64,000 nt of DNA from Akkermansiaceae bacterium (GTDB lineage: Bacteria > Verrucomicrobiota > Verrucomicrobiia > Verrucomicrobiales > Akkermansiaceae): positions 59,875 to 123,874 of the forward strand of contig CANHPN010000003.1 in NCBI GenBank assembly GCA_947462535.1, in the 5' to 3' direction. The notes beneath the pieces are model-generated. The model worked only from the letters and a program-made list of their open reading frames with translations, was not told the origin of the DNA and made no database searches. How positions within the stretch are numbered: the first letter of the stretch is position 1; every line of letters starts with the position of its first letter. Both the position numbers and the translations under genes were made by a program. Shown piece by piece: positions 41,214 to 50,898 of the stretch.

Positions 41214-41270
41214 GTTGAAACGTGCGGAATTTAAAGAAATCCGAAATATTTTTCGGGCGGCGTTTCTGCT

Positions 41271-41287
41271 ACTACGGAAGCCGTAGT
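41271..41287. promoter_or_regulatory. Inverted repeat ACTACGG-AAG-CCGTAGT
   Basis: Perfect 7-bp dyad preceded by CT (CTACTACGG). It lies between the end of the thioredoxin-fold gene and the BlaI-H1 promoter. It may be a second repressor half-site pair (ACTAC/GTAGT, compare the site at 41188) or a weak terminator; no T-run follows on the minus strand. Confidence 0.35.
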
Positions 41288-41299
41288 TTGGAGTCCGCG

Positions 41300-42265
41300 T
41301 TACCGCGCGCCGCCACCTGTTTCCGGACGGATGATCTGCGGATCAATCTTCTTTAGCGCGTCCCACAGACCGTCGTCGGCGGGGTGGCCGTTAAAGAGGA
41401 CGCGTCCTTCGTTAGATACGAGGACGAAGACGGGCAGCGTCTGCACGCGGAGTTCGCGCGCCAGCGGGCTTTCCTTTTGATCGATGAGCCACGCTCCGGG
41501 TGGATTCGTGCCTAGCGGGCGGAGCATCTCGCGCGCGTTGGTTAGTAGTTCCGGCGAATCTTCGGGAAGCAGGCAAACCATCGCGACGCTCTTTGCACCG
41601 AGGGTTTTGGCGGTGATGATGAAGTCCGGCAGGCTGGCCTCGCACTCCTTGCTGGCAGGCGACCAGAAGTGGAGGAGCATAGCTTTTCTATCCGCCATGA
41701 GGTCCCTGAGAACGACGGCATCACCACCCCCGAGCGCGATGAGTCTGGTTTCAAAATCGATCCTCACCGCCTGCATCGCTTCCTCGAGCCGCATGCGCTC
41801 GATGTGCGGAGCGAAGGCGGATGCCTGGCGCGGGCTCAGCCAGAACGCCTCGGTGATGTGGGATTTGAATGCATCCTTGTCGCCTCTCTTGAGCGATGCG
41901 ATGGCTTGCACGTACTCGACGACGGCAAGCCAGTCTTCTTTTACTCCGAAGATCGCCGAGTCCTGGATCTTGAAAAGCTCGTGCTGTTTGAGGAACTCGG
42001 GAAGCATGGCTGCGAGGGCGGCGTCCTCGTGGCGGTCGATGTGATAGAGAAAGCGGGCTTCGAGAATCGCCTGTTCGGTGACGCCGCTTTTCCTCGCCGC
42101 CTCGATGACGGTCGCGAGGGCGTGGTCCGAGTCGCGCTCCGAGAGGAGGTTATCTAGCGCGGCCTCCCGAGCGCTTGCGGCGGCATTTCCAGATTGATTG
42201 GAAACGTCTGCCGTCGCGACGGTAACCAGGGCGAGTAACGAGAGGCAGGCTGCTGGAGTGCGCAT
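41300..42265 (-). CDS. Exported thioredoxin-fold protein lacking the CxxC pair
   Basis: 321 aa with signal peptide MRTPAACLSLLALVTVATA. A helical N-terminal half (about residues 30-180) precedes a thioredoxin-like domain: MLLHFWSPASKECEASLPDF, AMVCLLPEDSPELL, then LRVQTLPVFVLVSNEGRVLF with the cis-proline region TLPVF and the final GHPADDGLWDALKKI. In active redoxins the first motif is WCxxC. Here it is WSPASKEC, so only the second cysteine, if any, is kept and disulfide exchange is unlikely in normal form. Predicted periplasmic. The BlaI-H1 gene lies downstream on the same strand, with a 139-base gap. Confidence 0.75.
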   Translation of the reverse strand: MRTPAACLSLLALVTVATADVSNQSGNAAASAREAALDNLLSERDSDHALATVIEAARKSGVTEQAILEARFLYHIDRHEDAALAAMLPEFLKQHELFKIQDSAIFGVKEDWLAVVEYVQAIASLKRGDKDAFKSHITEAFWLSPRQASAFAPHIERMRLEEAMQAVRIDFETRLIALGGGDAVVLRDLMADRKAMLLHFWSPASKECEASLPDFIITAKTLGAKSVAMVCLLPEDSPELLTNAREMLRPLGTNPPGAWLIDQKESPLARELRVQTLPVFVLVSNEGRVLFNGHPADDGLWDALKKIDPQIIRPETGGGAR

Positions 42266-42280
42266 GGGGTGAAAAAGAGA

Positions 42281-42310
42281 GCCGCCGGGAGAGCGGACTC
42301 TCCCGGCGGC
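42281..42310 (-). terminator. Strong intrinsic terminator after the LysM gene
   Basis: GCCGCCGGGAGAG-CGGA-CTCTCCCGGCGGC, perfect 13-bp stem with 4-base loop, followed on the minus strand by TCTCTTTTTC. It separates the LysM gene from the thioredoxin-fold gene downstream. Confidence 0.85.
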
Positions 42311-42322
42311 GGTTTGAACGAA

Positions 42323-42739
42323 TCAGCGGACAGGAGGGATTACCATTTTCCGGCCAAGCACGACGATGTCTTTCGTCATGCCGTTGGCTTGCTTGATGGC
42401 AGCGGTGGGCACTTTATATTTCGAACTGATGCCGGAGAGCGTGTCTCCCGCGACGACAGTGTGGATGATGGCGGCACCGTTGGAGGGAGCCGTGGGAGCC
42501 GCCGGGAAATGGGTGTTAGTTTCCGGCATGGCGGGAGCGGCTGCCGTGGCGCTGCTATCCTCGTAAGCCGCCGGAGTGTCATAGACCGGGTTCGCGGGTT
42601 CGGTGAGCGGCGCGTTGACCTGGCCTGCGTCGGCGGTGCCGTAGGGATTGGACGTGTCGTAAGAATTGGCTTTTTGCGGGGCGCAGGATGCGAAAGCGAA
42701 TGTGAGAAGTGATGGAGCGAGAATGCGGATGTTTGTCAT
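42323..42739 (-). CDS. LysM-domain lipoprotein
   Basis: 138 aa. Lipoprotein signal ending FAFASC (cysteine near residue 19), a long Pro/Ala/Thr/Asn-rich linker, and a single C-terminal LysM domain from about residue 92: HTVVAGDTLSGISSKYKVPT, then IKQANGMTKDIVVLGRKMVI. It should be anchored in a membrane and bind peptidoglycan. No catalytic domain is attached, so a structural or tethering role is likely. It has its own terminator. Confidence 0.85.
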   Translation of the reverse strand: MTNIRILAPSLLTFAFASCAPQKANSYDTSNPYGTADAGQVNAPLTEPANPVYDTPAAYEDSSATAAAPAMPETNTHFPAAPTAPSNGAAIIHTVVAGDTLSGISSKYKVPTAAIKQANGMTKDIVVLGRKMVIPPVR

Positions 42740-42829
42740 GATGTGGATGTAGCGGGATGTTGCGGGGTTGTGAAGAGCGGAAGTGGTGTGTGGGATTCTG
42801 ACTTAAACGTCGCAAAGCGGGATTTTCAT

Positions 42830-43642
42830 TCAAATGGAATCCGGGCGAAACCGGAAAAACCGCAACGCGGTCTCGCTCGTGTGACGGACCAATACTTCGA
42901 GCGATTCGCCGCGCAACGCAGCCAGGCGTTCTGCGGTTTCGCGGACGAATGCCGGTTCGTTGCGTTTTCCCCGGTGCGGTTCGGGCGCGAGGTAAGGCGC
43001 ATCGGTCTCGACCATGAACGATCCCGCAGGGCATTGGCAGGCGGTGTCGCGGACTTGATGCGCGGACTTGAAAGTGGCGACGCCGCCGAATGAAACGAGC
43101 CCGCCGAGATCGAGCACGCGCTTCGCGTTCTCCCACGGGCCGATGAAACAATGGAACACGGCGCGGACCGACGCGTGGAAATACCGATAGATCGCGAGTG
43201 CGTCTTCAAACGACGCCTGCCCCGCTTGGTCGCGGGTGTGGATGACGATGTTGAGGCGTGCGGCGGATGCGAGTTCGAAATGCCGACGCAGGAAATCGAG
43301 CTGCCGGTCGCGGAACGATTTCTCATCCCAACCTTCCGGCGCGGGGTGATAGTAATCCAGGCCGGTCTCGCCGATCGCGCAAACCCGCAGATCTCTCGTG
43401 AAGGCGGAGAGTCGGGCGACCGCATCGTCCGGCGCGTGATGCACGTCGCACGGATGAATACCGATGCAGGCATGAATTGCCGGATCTTCGGATAGGGCGA
43501 GGTTGGGCTGAATGTTCTCGAGACAGGTCGCAAGGGTCACCAGGCGGCTCACGCCTGCGGCGCGCGCGCGTTCGAGGAGGCCGGGGATTTCCTCCGGCTG
43601 GAAGCGATGGGAGGCAAGATGGCAGTGGGAATCGGTGAGCAT
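42830..43642 (-). CDS. tatD: TatD family metal-dependent hydrolase
   Basis: 270 aa TIM-barrel DNase/hydrolase. Metal ligands visible in order: the HxH in TDSHCHLAS near the N-terminus, the glutamate in AIGETGLDYY, histidines in VIHTRDQAG and FHCFIGPWE, and the late aspartate in FMVETDAPYLAPEPHRGKRN. It starts at MLTDSHCHLA, the family-typical N-terminus; the ORF track runs further upstream through trpF in another frame. It is 5 bases after trpF, so they are co-transcribed. TatD proteins are linked to DNA repair and RNA quality control. Confidence 0.92.
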   Translation of the reverse strand: MLTDSHCHLASHRFQPEEIPGLLERARAAGVSRLVTLATCLENIQPNLALSEDPAIHACIGIHPCDVHHAPDDAVARLSAFTRDLRVCAIGETGLDYYHPAPEGWDEKSFRDRQLDFLRRHFELASAARLNIVIHTRDQAGQASFEDALAIYRYFHASVRAVFHCFIGPWENAKRVLDLGGLVSFGGVATFKSAHQVRDTACQCPAGSFMVETDAPYLAPEPHRGKRNEPAFVRETAERLAALRGESLEVLVRHTSETALRFFRFRPDSI

Positions 43643-43647
43643 GGAAA

Positions 43648-44304
43648 TCAGCGGTGCAAGGCGGTAAGGAACGCCGCGACTTTTTGAAAGTCTTTGATTC
43701 CGGGCGAAATCTCCGCGCCCGAGGCGATGTCGAGAGCGGCGGGTTGCACGCTCATCGCGGCAAGGCCGGCGTTTTCCGGGACGATGCCGCCTGCTAATAT
43801 AATGGGGAGATGCGGATGCAGCCTGCGGAAATCCGAAGCCACCTCCCAATCGAAAACTTCGCCCGTGCCGCCGTAGATGCCCGGCGCGTGCGCGTCGAGG
43901 AGGACTGCGGCCGCACCGTATTGAGTTGCGCGTTCCAGATCCGCACGGGTCTTCACGCCGATCGCTTTGACGAAAGGAATGCCCGCGTCGCGAAATGGCG
44001 CGGCGTCCTCCGGGGTCTCGTCGCCATGGAGTTGCACCGCGTCCAGATAGCCCTCGCTGACTAACCGCAGCGGCAGCCCTGCGGGCTCGTTCACAAACAC
44101 GCCGACGCGGAGAATTTTTCCTGCGAGATCCCGCAGCCACGCCGCGTGGTCCGGGGCGAGGTAGCGTCTCGACTTCGGCCAGAAGTTCACGCCCAGCGCA
44201 TCCACGCCCAGCGAGACGAGTTGATCCGCGTCGTCCCGGGTCGTCACTCCGCAGATTTTCAGCGAGACAGTTGAGAGGTCGAGAAAGCGTTCAAGCAAGG
44301 GCAT
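43648..44304 (-). CDS. trpF: Phosphoribosylanthranilate isomerase
   Basis: 218 aa beta-alpha barrel of tryptophan biosynthesis. The catalytic cysteine lies in SLKICGVTTRDDA; GVNFWPKSRRYL, AVQLHGDETPED, the catalytic aspartate region VLLDAHAPGIYGGTGEVFDW, the phosphate loop ILAGGIVPENAG and ALDIASGAEISPGIKD are all typical. The ORF extends 21 codons upstream, but MPLLERFLDL is the better start. No other trp gene is adjacent. It forms a two-gene unit with tatD. Confidence 0.92.
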   Translation of the reverse strand: MPLLERFLDLSTVSLKICGVTTRDDADQLVSLGVDALGVNFWPKSRRYLAPDHAAWLRDLAGKILRVGVFVNEPAGLPLRLVSEGYLDAVQLHGDETPEDAAPFRDAGIPFVKAIGVKTRADLERATQYGAAAVLLDAHAPGIYGGTGEVFDWEVASDFRRLHPHLPIILAGGIVPENAGLAAMSVQPAALDIASGAEISPGIKDFQKVAAFLTALHR

Positions 44305-44559
44305 GGCGGCACCGTAATTGAAATCCGGAAGGAATAAACGCCGAACTTGTCGGCGACACGGCAGCACTCACGGTGAAAAATTTTTCAAAAATTCTTCTTT
44401 GTCAGTTTCTTAAAATCGTGCTCAACCCTGTCGCCTAACGCATCAAAGGTAGGCCTGCATGAGGGGGCGGAGATGCTTGATGGCTTGCCTGTAGCAGGAT
44501 GATGATTGACTGGATCATGGAGGTGGCGGGTTGTGCGCGCGGTAGGCGAGGGCTTTTTT

Positions 44560-45288
44560 CTAACCAACTGTCTTCAGCCAGGTGTGCGCCATCAGGGAGG
44601 CACCGGAAGCCGAGGGGTGTACGCCGTCACTGGCCCAATGGTCGGGGGGCTCGAGCTTTGGTGCCTCGTCGAACATCGTTTGAAAGGGCACGAAGGTGGC
44701 CTTGAAGGTTTCCGCGACCTTCCGTGAGGCGGCTCGGTAGGCGTCGAAGTCGGGGAGCCAGCTGTCCTTGACCGCACCGCAGCGAAGGAGGAAGGGCTCG
44801 CAAATCATGAGCTTGACGTCCGGCAGCGCTTTGAGGGTCTGGTCCATCAGGGCTAGACAGTCGCGCTCGTAGCTGGCGGGGGTGCCGTCGAATTTCCCGT
44901 TTATCCGATGCCAGATGTCGTTCACTCCGATGAGGATGCTGAGGACGTCGCGTTTGAGGTCGAGGCAGTCTTTTTGCGAACGGGCGGCCAACTGCGGCAC
45001 CTTGTGGCCGCTGACGCCGCGGTTGTAGAACTTGAGGTTGTCGCCCGGGCGATCCACGAGAAGCTGCGAGGCGGCGAGCCACGCGTAGCCGTTGCCGAGG
45101 GCTTTTTGTTGGTTCGCCTCGGCCGCGTCCGGCCTGCCGCGGCCGGCGTCGGTGATGGAATCGCCTTGGAAAAGGACGACGGCATTGCGTTTCACCAGCG
45201 AGCCCGTTTGGGCTGACTCAGCGGAGAGGGCGCGGGTTCCGGCGGCGGTGGTGATCCAGGTGGCGGCGATGAAGGTTCGTCGATTCAT
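44560..45288 (-). CDS. Exported SGNH/GDSL-type hydrolase
   Basis: 242 aa. Tat-like signal start MNRRTFIAATWITTAAGTRA with twin arginines, so probably exported folded. SGNH blocks: block I LFQGDSITDAGRG (catalytic Ser), block II glycine in FYNRGVSGHKV, block III asparagine in LIGVNDIWHRI, block V DGVHPSASG (Asp-x-x-His). Such enzymes are esterases or acetyl-xylan/rhamnogalacturonan deacetylases; the substrate is unknown. The ORF track starts 64 codons earlier, in sequence with no protein character. Single-gene unit. Confidence 0.85.
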   Translation of the reverse strand: MNRRTFIAATWITTAAGTRALSAESAQTGSLVKRNAVVLFQGDSITDAGRGRPDAAEANQQKALGNGYAWLAASQLLVDRPGDNLKFYNRGVSGHKVPQLAARSQKDCLDLKRDVLSILIGVNDIWHRINGKFDGTPASYERDCLALMDQTLKALPDVKLMICEPFLLRCGAVKDSWLPDFDAYRAASRKVAETFKATFVPFQTMFDEAPKLEPPDHWASDGVHPSASGASLMAHTWLKTVG

Positions 45289-45366
45289 GGATAGGTTTCT
45301 CGGGTAACTGACTCGGAGAAAAGATACCAAACGCCCCGTCACGGGAAGGCTTGAGTTTGAAAATGA

Positions 45367-45528
45367 TGGGAAGCACCCGCCAAGGATCACCTCAACCCCG
45401 CCGATGGCGAGACCCAGGCCGCCGCCGGGATCTATCTGGAACTCAGCGGCGGTCTCGCCGTCGCCGCCGAATACTATCAAAAAGCGGGCCCCGGATTCAA
45501 AGAGAAACTCGACGCCCCGTTCGAGTGA
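45367..45528 (+). pseudogene. Possible C-terminal gene remnant
   Basis: A 53-codon frame with protein-like composition, AGIYLELSGGLAVAAEYYQK and GFKEKLDAPFE before a stop, preceded directly by an in-frame TGA and no start. Looks like the end of a helical-repeat (TPR-like) protein whose front is lost. Not recognised. Confidence 0.35.
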
Positions 45529-45546
45529 TATCGCGGTGATGGGCTG

Positions 45547-46848
45547 TTATTCGGCGGATTTACGGGCAGCTGCGTAGTGCTGCTTCAATCCCTCGGCGAG
45601 CGCGTCGGCGTATTCGCGGAAGATGGAGGGCTGGAGTTTTCCTGAAATTTCGCGAAGCCCGTCGTAGTCGCCGGACTGGATGCGGGTGTGGTCGATGGTG
45701 GAGTTCATGACGTAGGGTTCCATGAAAATAACAGGGCAGTCGTAGAGGCGGTTGGCTAGCAGGTTTCGGACCCAGAGGTAGGGCTGGTTCGCGACGGGGC
45801 GGACATTTGTGGCCTCGGGCGGGTAGGTGTAAGCCGGCAGGCCGCTGATCTCGGCGAAGGTTACTGCGACGGTGGAGCCGACGAGGACTTCCTCCTGATG
45901 GGTGCGCTGGAGGAGTTTTTGGAGCAGGGCGAAACGCTGGTCGGCGAGCATGATTTCCTCGTCGGTGTAGGCACCATTGAGGAGGAGGTGGAGGTGGGTG
46001 CGGTCGATGAGGGTGGGGGAGTTAGGTTCGCCCCAGGCTTCGGCGTTGAAATGGAGGCAGAGGACGAGGTCGGGCTTGAGCGACTGATTGACGAGGTCGG
46101 CGCGGGCGCGGATTTCGGCGGTCCGGTAGAAGAGCCGCTCGGCGATTTTTTGCGGGGACTGTGTCGCGGAGTCAGTGGCAAGGGATAGCAGGGCGTCCGG
46201 GCGGATGGGGGTGACGGGTTCGGTTTTGTCGCGGACGAGGGAAACAGTCGCGCCGAGGGCTTCGAGCCGGGGCTTGAGGAGGTTCGCGACTTTGAGGGTC
46301 ATGTCGCCTTCCTGCACGGCGCTGCCGCCCTCGGCGACGAACCAGCGTTCCTCGAGTTTCGCCCACGCGCCGCCGATGTGGCCGGGGTCGATGGCGATGC
46401 GGAGGCCGACGAGCGGCTTTTCCGGAGTGGTCGGCGGGAGTTCGCTCGCAGTGCGCCAATGGCGGGGAGCGGTGGATTCAGCGACGGCGAAGCGAAGGTG
46501 GAAAATTTCATCAGCGGGGGAGCTGCCGGTTTGGATGCGGGCCTCGGTCTCATCGATGTGGATGAAATTTTTCCAAGCCTCGCCCGTAGTGAAAATGGTG
46601 GTGAGCAGCCGCCCGAATTCCTCGCGGGTAATGGTGTTCTGGTAGATTTCCAGCGCGCTCCAGTCGGGCGGGGCGGCGAGCATCGAGAGTGCTGGGGGAG
46701 GCGGCGCGGGTTTTGGCGGTTGATGGATGTCCTTCCGGAGCTCCCAACGGGATGGATTTTCAGGCCGGAAAAGCACGGGCGCAAGGACGATCCATGCGAG
46801 GCCGAGGATGATCAGCAGCGGGAAATAACGTTTGAAGAATGGAGACAT
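45547..46848 (-). CDS. N-acetylmuramoyl-L-alanine amidase-like protein (Amidase_3)
   Basis: 433 aa. One N-terminal helix (YFPLLIILGLAWIVLAPVLF) acting as signal anchor, a Pro-rich linker (PPKPAPPPPALS), about 100 residues of unrecognised domain, then a zinc amidase core. The core has IDPGHIGGAW (first zinc His), EGDMTLKVANLL (Glu), LCLHFNAEAWG (second His in the LxxHxNA position) and the catalytic Glu in PVIFMEPYVMNS. It cleaves the bond between muramic acid and the stem peptide during cell separation or remodelling. Transcribed away from ymdB across an 82-base divergent gap. Confidence 0.8.
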   Translation of the reverse strand: MSPFFKRYFPLLIILGLAWIVLAPVLFRPENPSRWELRKDIHQPPKPAPPPPALSMLAAPPDWSALEIYQNTITREEFGRLLTTIFTTGEAWKNFIHIDETEARIQTGSSPADEIFHLRFAVAESTAPRHWRTASELPPTTPEKPLVGLRIAIDPGHIGGAWAKLEERWFVAEGGSAVQEGDMTLKVANLLKPRLEALGATVSLVRDKTEPVTPIRPDALLSLATDSATQSPQKIAERLFYRTAEIRARADLVNQSLKPDLVLCLHFNAEAWGEPNSPTLIDRTHLHLLLNGAYTDEEIMLADQRFALLQKLLQRTHQEEVLVGSTVAVTFAEISGLPAYTYPPEATNVRPVANQPYLWVRNLLANRLYDCPVIFMEPYVMNSTIDHTRIQSGDYDGLREISGKLQPSIFREYADALAEGLKQHYAAARKSAE

Positions 46849-46930
46849 TCAGGAAATTGGATTGTCGGGGGGCGGGTTAACGTGGAGTTTTCTCCGGGAG
46901 CGGAAGAGTTCAAGCCGTCCATTCAAATTT

Positions 46931-47746
46931 ATGCCAGCGATTCGTATTTTATTTCTCGGTGACGTGGTGGGCGAGCCTGGACGCAAGGCGGTCATCGAGC
47001 ACCTGCCGCTTCTTAAACAGTCGGAGGGCCTGGATTTTTGCATCGTGAACGGGGAAAATTCGGCGGGAGGGAAGGGGATCACTCCGAAGATCGCGATCGA
47101 CCTGCTGCGCGCGGGCGCGGCGGTGATCACGACCGGCGACCACGTGTGGGACCAGCAGGAAATCGTCGATTATTTCCCGACGGAGCCTCGATTGCTGCGG
47201 CCTATCAATTACCCGGAAGGTACGCCGGGCTCGGGAAGCGTGGTGTTGGAAACCGCGAAGGGACGGGTCGGCGTGATCCAGGCGCAGGGCCGTTCGTTCA
47301 TCCAGCCGCCGCTGGAGAACCCTTATCTCGCGGTGGAAAAACAAGCCGAGCGGCTTCGTGCCGATGGCGTGATGACCATCGTCGTTGATTTCCACGCGGA
47401 AACGACCAGTGAGAAAATCGCGATGGGCCGGATGCTCGACGGCAAGGTTTCGCTGGTCGTCGGCACCCACACCCACGTGCAAACTGCGGATGAGAACATT
47501 TTTCCGGGCGGTACCGGCTATCTGACGGACGCCGGCATGTGCGGCCCCGAAGAATCCGTGCTCGGGCGCAGCATTGAATCCGTCGTCTGGCGCTTCAAAT
47601 CGGGAATGCCTACGCGTTTCCCGATCGCCAAAGGTCCGGTGCGGTTATGCGGCGTGATCGTGGACGCGGATTCGGAAACAGGCACCTGTCTGGCCATCCG
47701 CAGGCTGTCGATGATGGTGCCGGAAGCGCCTGTTTCCGCGTCGTGA
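46931..47746 (+). CDS. YmdB/TIGR00282-type metallophosphoesterase
   Basis: 271 aa. Two-metal phosphoesterase motifs: ILFLGDVVGEPGRKAV, NGENSAGGKGITP, TTGDHVWDQQEIVDY, VDFHAETTSEKIAMG and GTHTHVQTADENI. In Bacillus YmdB hydrolyses cyclic nucleotides and affects biofilm versus motility decisions. The start at MPAIRILFLGD fits the family; the ORF track begins 33 codons earlier. It precedes the translation/transcription block but is separated from it by a strong promoter. Confidence 0.9.
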   Translation: MPAIRILFLGDVVGEPGRKAVIEHLPLLKQSEGLDFCIVNGENSAGGKGITPKIAIDLLRAGAAVITTGDHVWDQQEIVDYFPTEPRLLRPINYPEGTPGSGSVVLETAKGRVGVIQAQGRSFIQPPLENPYLAVEKQAERLRADGVMTIVVDFHAETTSEKIAMGRMLDGKVSLVVGTHTHVQTADENIFPGGTGYLTDAGMCGPEESVLGRSIESVVWRFKSGMPTRFPIAKGPVRLCGVIVDADSETGTCLAIRRLSMMVPEAPVSAS

Positions 47747-47798
47747 TCCCTACGTTTTCAGGGGATTCGGATAAATTTTCTTTTCATCGAGATTTTTT

Positions 47799-47826
47799 TT
47801 GACAGAGTGACCGGCTTTGCTAAGGT
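47799..47826 (+). promoter_or_regulatory. Promoter of the tRNA-Thr-tuf operon
   Basis: TTGACA (47799-47804), 16-base spacer, TAAGGT (47821-47826), then CCCGCCGC. An AT-rich stretch with a run of eight T precedes it, like an UP element. The GC-rich discriminator after the -10 box is typical of growth-rate/ppGpp controlled promoters of translation genes. Confidence 0.65.
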
Positions 47827-47935
47827 CCCGCCGCTCTTCCCCACAGCAAGTCAGGGGTGCCGCGTCCAGTCTCGTTCTTTGAGATCGGCCGCGGTGTTTT
47901 TGTCGGGTCGAAGGTGGAGCATCACATGTCAGATT

Positions 47936-48010
<75 letters not shown>

Positions 48011-48058
48011 GGGCAATCTCGAAAAGTCTCAATCGTCTCAAGAAGAACAACAACCACC

Positions 48059-49243
<1,185 letters not shown>

Positions 49244-49294
49244 GTCTTAGCAACGAGGCTTCCTGCGGCTGGTCCGCTGGAATGCTCGGCCCCA

Positions 49295-49326
49295 GGGCAT
49301 CCCGCCTCTCAAGCGGGATGCCCTTT
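49295..49326 (+). terminator. Hairpin after tuf
   Basis: GGGCATCCCGC-CTCTCAA-GCGGGATGCCC, perfect 11-bp stem, followed by only TTTGG. It may be a weak terminator or an RNA processing site between tuf and tRNA-Trp. Confidence 0.6.
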
Positions 49327-49338
49327 GGTCGCCTCAAA

Positions 49339-49414
49339 ACGGCAGTAGTTCAATTGGTAGAGCATCGGTCTCCAAAACCGAGTGTTGGGGGTTCGAGTCC
49401 CTCCTGCCGTGCCA
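49339..49414 (+). tRNA. tRNA-Trp (anticodon CCA), CCA end encoded
   Basis: Acceptor ACGGCAG pairs with CTGCCGT. Anticodon stem TCGGT/ACCGA closes loop CTCCAAA (anticodon CCA). T-arm GGGGGTTCGAGTCCCTC. Encoded GCCA end. It precedes secE as in most bacteria. Confidence 0.96.
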
Positions 49415-49446
49415 CTTTCCATTTCAGTTTCCAGTCAAGCGACATC

Positions 49447-49698
49447 ATGTTTTCGAAAATCTCAAATTTCCTCGGCGAAGTAAAAGGCGAGCTCCACAAG
49501 GCGAGCTGGCCTTGGGAGTCTGACCCGAAAATCAAAGGACTTAAGAAATACAAGGAGCTCGTTGACTCGACTGTCGTCGTCCTGATCGCGATGATCTTGC
49601 TCGCAGGCTTCGTCCAATTCTGGGACTTCTTCGACGTCCAGATCGTCGGGTTCTTCCACGTCCTGACCGAATATCTGTTCTCCCGTTTTGGAGGCTGA
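49447..49698 (+). CDS. secE: Preprotein translocase subunit SecE
   Basis: 83 aa, single-helix SecE type. Amphipathic N-terminal part with NFLGEVKGELHKASWPWESD (conserved EL.KV.WP pattern) and one transmembrane helix STVVVLIAMILLAGFVQFWD. It clamps the SecY channel. Located between tRNA-Trp and nusG as in nearly all bacteria. Confidence 0.95.
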   Translation: MFSKISNFLGEVKGELHKASWPWESDPKIKGLKKYKELVDSTVVVLIAMILLAGFVQFWDFFDVQIVGFFHVLTEYLFSRFGG

Positions 49699-49741
49699 TT
49701 CATTAGCTGTTCCGTTCCAATCCATCTCCGACCGACCCGTC

Positions 49742-50311
49742 ATGTCAGAATCCAATTCATTCCGCGACCAATGGTATGTTGTCCAGGTCCTTTCCGGCCA
49801 GGAAGGCAAAGTCCGTGACCGCATCGCCCGCACCGCCGAGGCCGAAGGGATGACTGAATACATCCGCGAGGTGCTCGTGCCGACCGAAATGGTCTCCGAA
49901 ATCCGCCGCGGCAAGAAGACCGAGACCAAGAAGAAATTCTTCCCCGGCTACATTATCGTCAACATGAACCTCGCCACCGAGGACAACCAGCTCGTCGAGA
50001 AGACCTGGTTTTTCATCAAGGAGATGGACGGCGTGATCGGCTTCGCCGGCACCAAAGACCGCCCCGCGCCGATGCGTCCCCGCGAGGTGGAAGCGATGCT
50101 TTCGCAGATCAAGGAGCGCGAGGAAAGCGTCCGCCCCGCCATCAGTTTCGAGGTCGGCGACACCGTCAAGGTGGCCGACGGACCGTTCCAAAGTCAGAAC
50201 GGTGTTGTCGAGGAAATCGATCCGGAACGCGGCAAGCTCCGCGTCTCGGTGACGATCTTCGGACGCAGCACTCCGGTCGAACTCGAATATTGGCAGGTCG
50301 AAAGAGCATAA
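49742..50311 (+). CDS. nusG: Transcription termination/antitermination factor NusG
   Basis: 189 aa. NGN domain ([51 protein letters not shown]) followed by the KOW domain ([20 protein letters not shown] ... [12 protein letters not shown]). Binds RNA polymerase and links it to the ribosome or Rho. Start at [10 protein letters not shown]; the longer ORF begins within secE. Confidence 0.97.
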   Translation: MSESNSFRDQWYVVQVLSGQEGKVRDRIARTAEAEGMTEYIREVLVPTEMVSEIRRGKKTETKKKFFPGYIIVNMNLATEDNQLVEKTWFFIKEMDGVIGFAGTKDRPAPMRPREVEAMLSQIKEREESVRPAISFEVGDTVKVADGPFQSQNGVVEEIDPERGKLRVSVTIFGRSTPVELEYWQVERA

Positions 50312-50375
50312 TTGTCTGGACCTGCACCGCTGGATATACAATCACCCCTCTCCCGCAAGATTAACCGCATTTATT

Positions 50376-50804
50376 ATGGCCAAGGAAGTCGTCAAACTCA
50401 TCAAGCTCCAGATCAAAGCCGGAGCCGCCAATCCATCACCTCCAGTGGGCCCCGCCCTCGGTCAGGCTGGTGTCAACATCATGGCGTTCTGTAAGGAATT
50501 CAACGCAGCAACACAGGGCCAAGTCGGCGATGTGCTTCCCGTCGTGATTTCGGTTTACAAGGACAAGTCATTCTCCTTCATCACCAAGAAGCCACCCGCC
50601 GGCAACCTTCTCAAGAAGATCGCGGGCCTCGCTTCCGGTTCGAAAGAAGCGAACAAGATCAAGGTCGGTAAGATCACCAAGGCCCAGCTCATGGAGGTCG
50701 TCAACATCAAGATGCCCGACCTCAACACCAAGGACCCTGAAGCCGCCTGCCGCATCCTCGCCGGCACCGCCCGCCAAATGGGCCTCGAAATCGAAGGTTA
50801 CTGA
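50376..50804 (+). CDS. rplK: Ribosomal protein L11
   Basis: 142 aa. [40 protein letters not shown] and the C-terminal rRNA-binding domain (INTDDP-like region [20 protein letters not shown]). Builds the GTPase-associated centre of the large subunit. First of the rplKAJL cluster. Confidence 0.98.
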   Translation: MAKEVVKLIKLQIKAGAANPSPPVGPALGQAGVNIMAFCKEFNAATQGQVGDVLPVVISVYKDKSFSFITKKPPAGNLLKKIAGLASGSKEANKIKVGKITKAQLMEVVNIKMPDLNTKDPEAACRILAGTARQMGLEIEGY

Positions 50805-50898
50805 AATTCTCAGCCGGAAGCTCCCGACGGAGTGACCAGCACCCGCAGGAGGGAAAAGCAACCCGCGATTTCCGCCCGAACTGCAACCAACTAACAAA

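Noticed and set aside
44305-44559. 255-base gap between trpF and the SGNH hydrolase gene
   Set aside because: Only short unconnected frames and AT-rich patches; no gene, RNA or convincing terminator seen.
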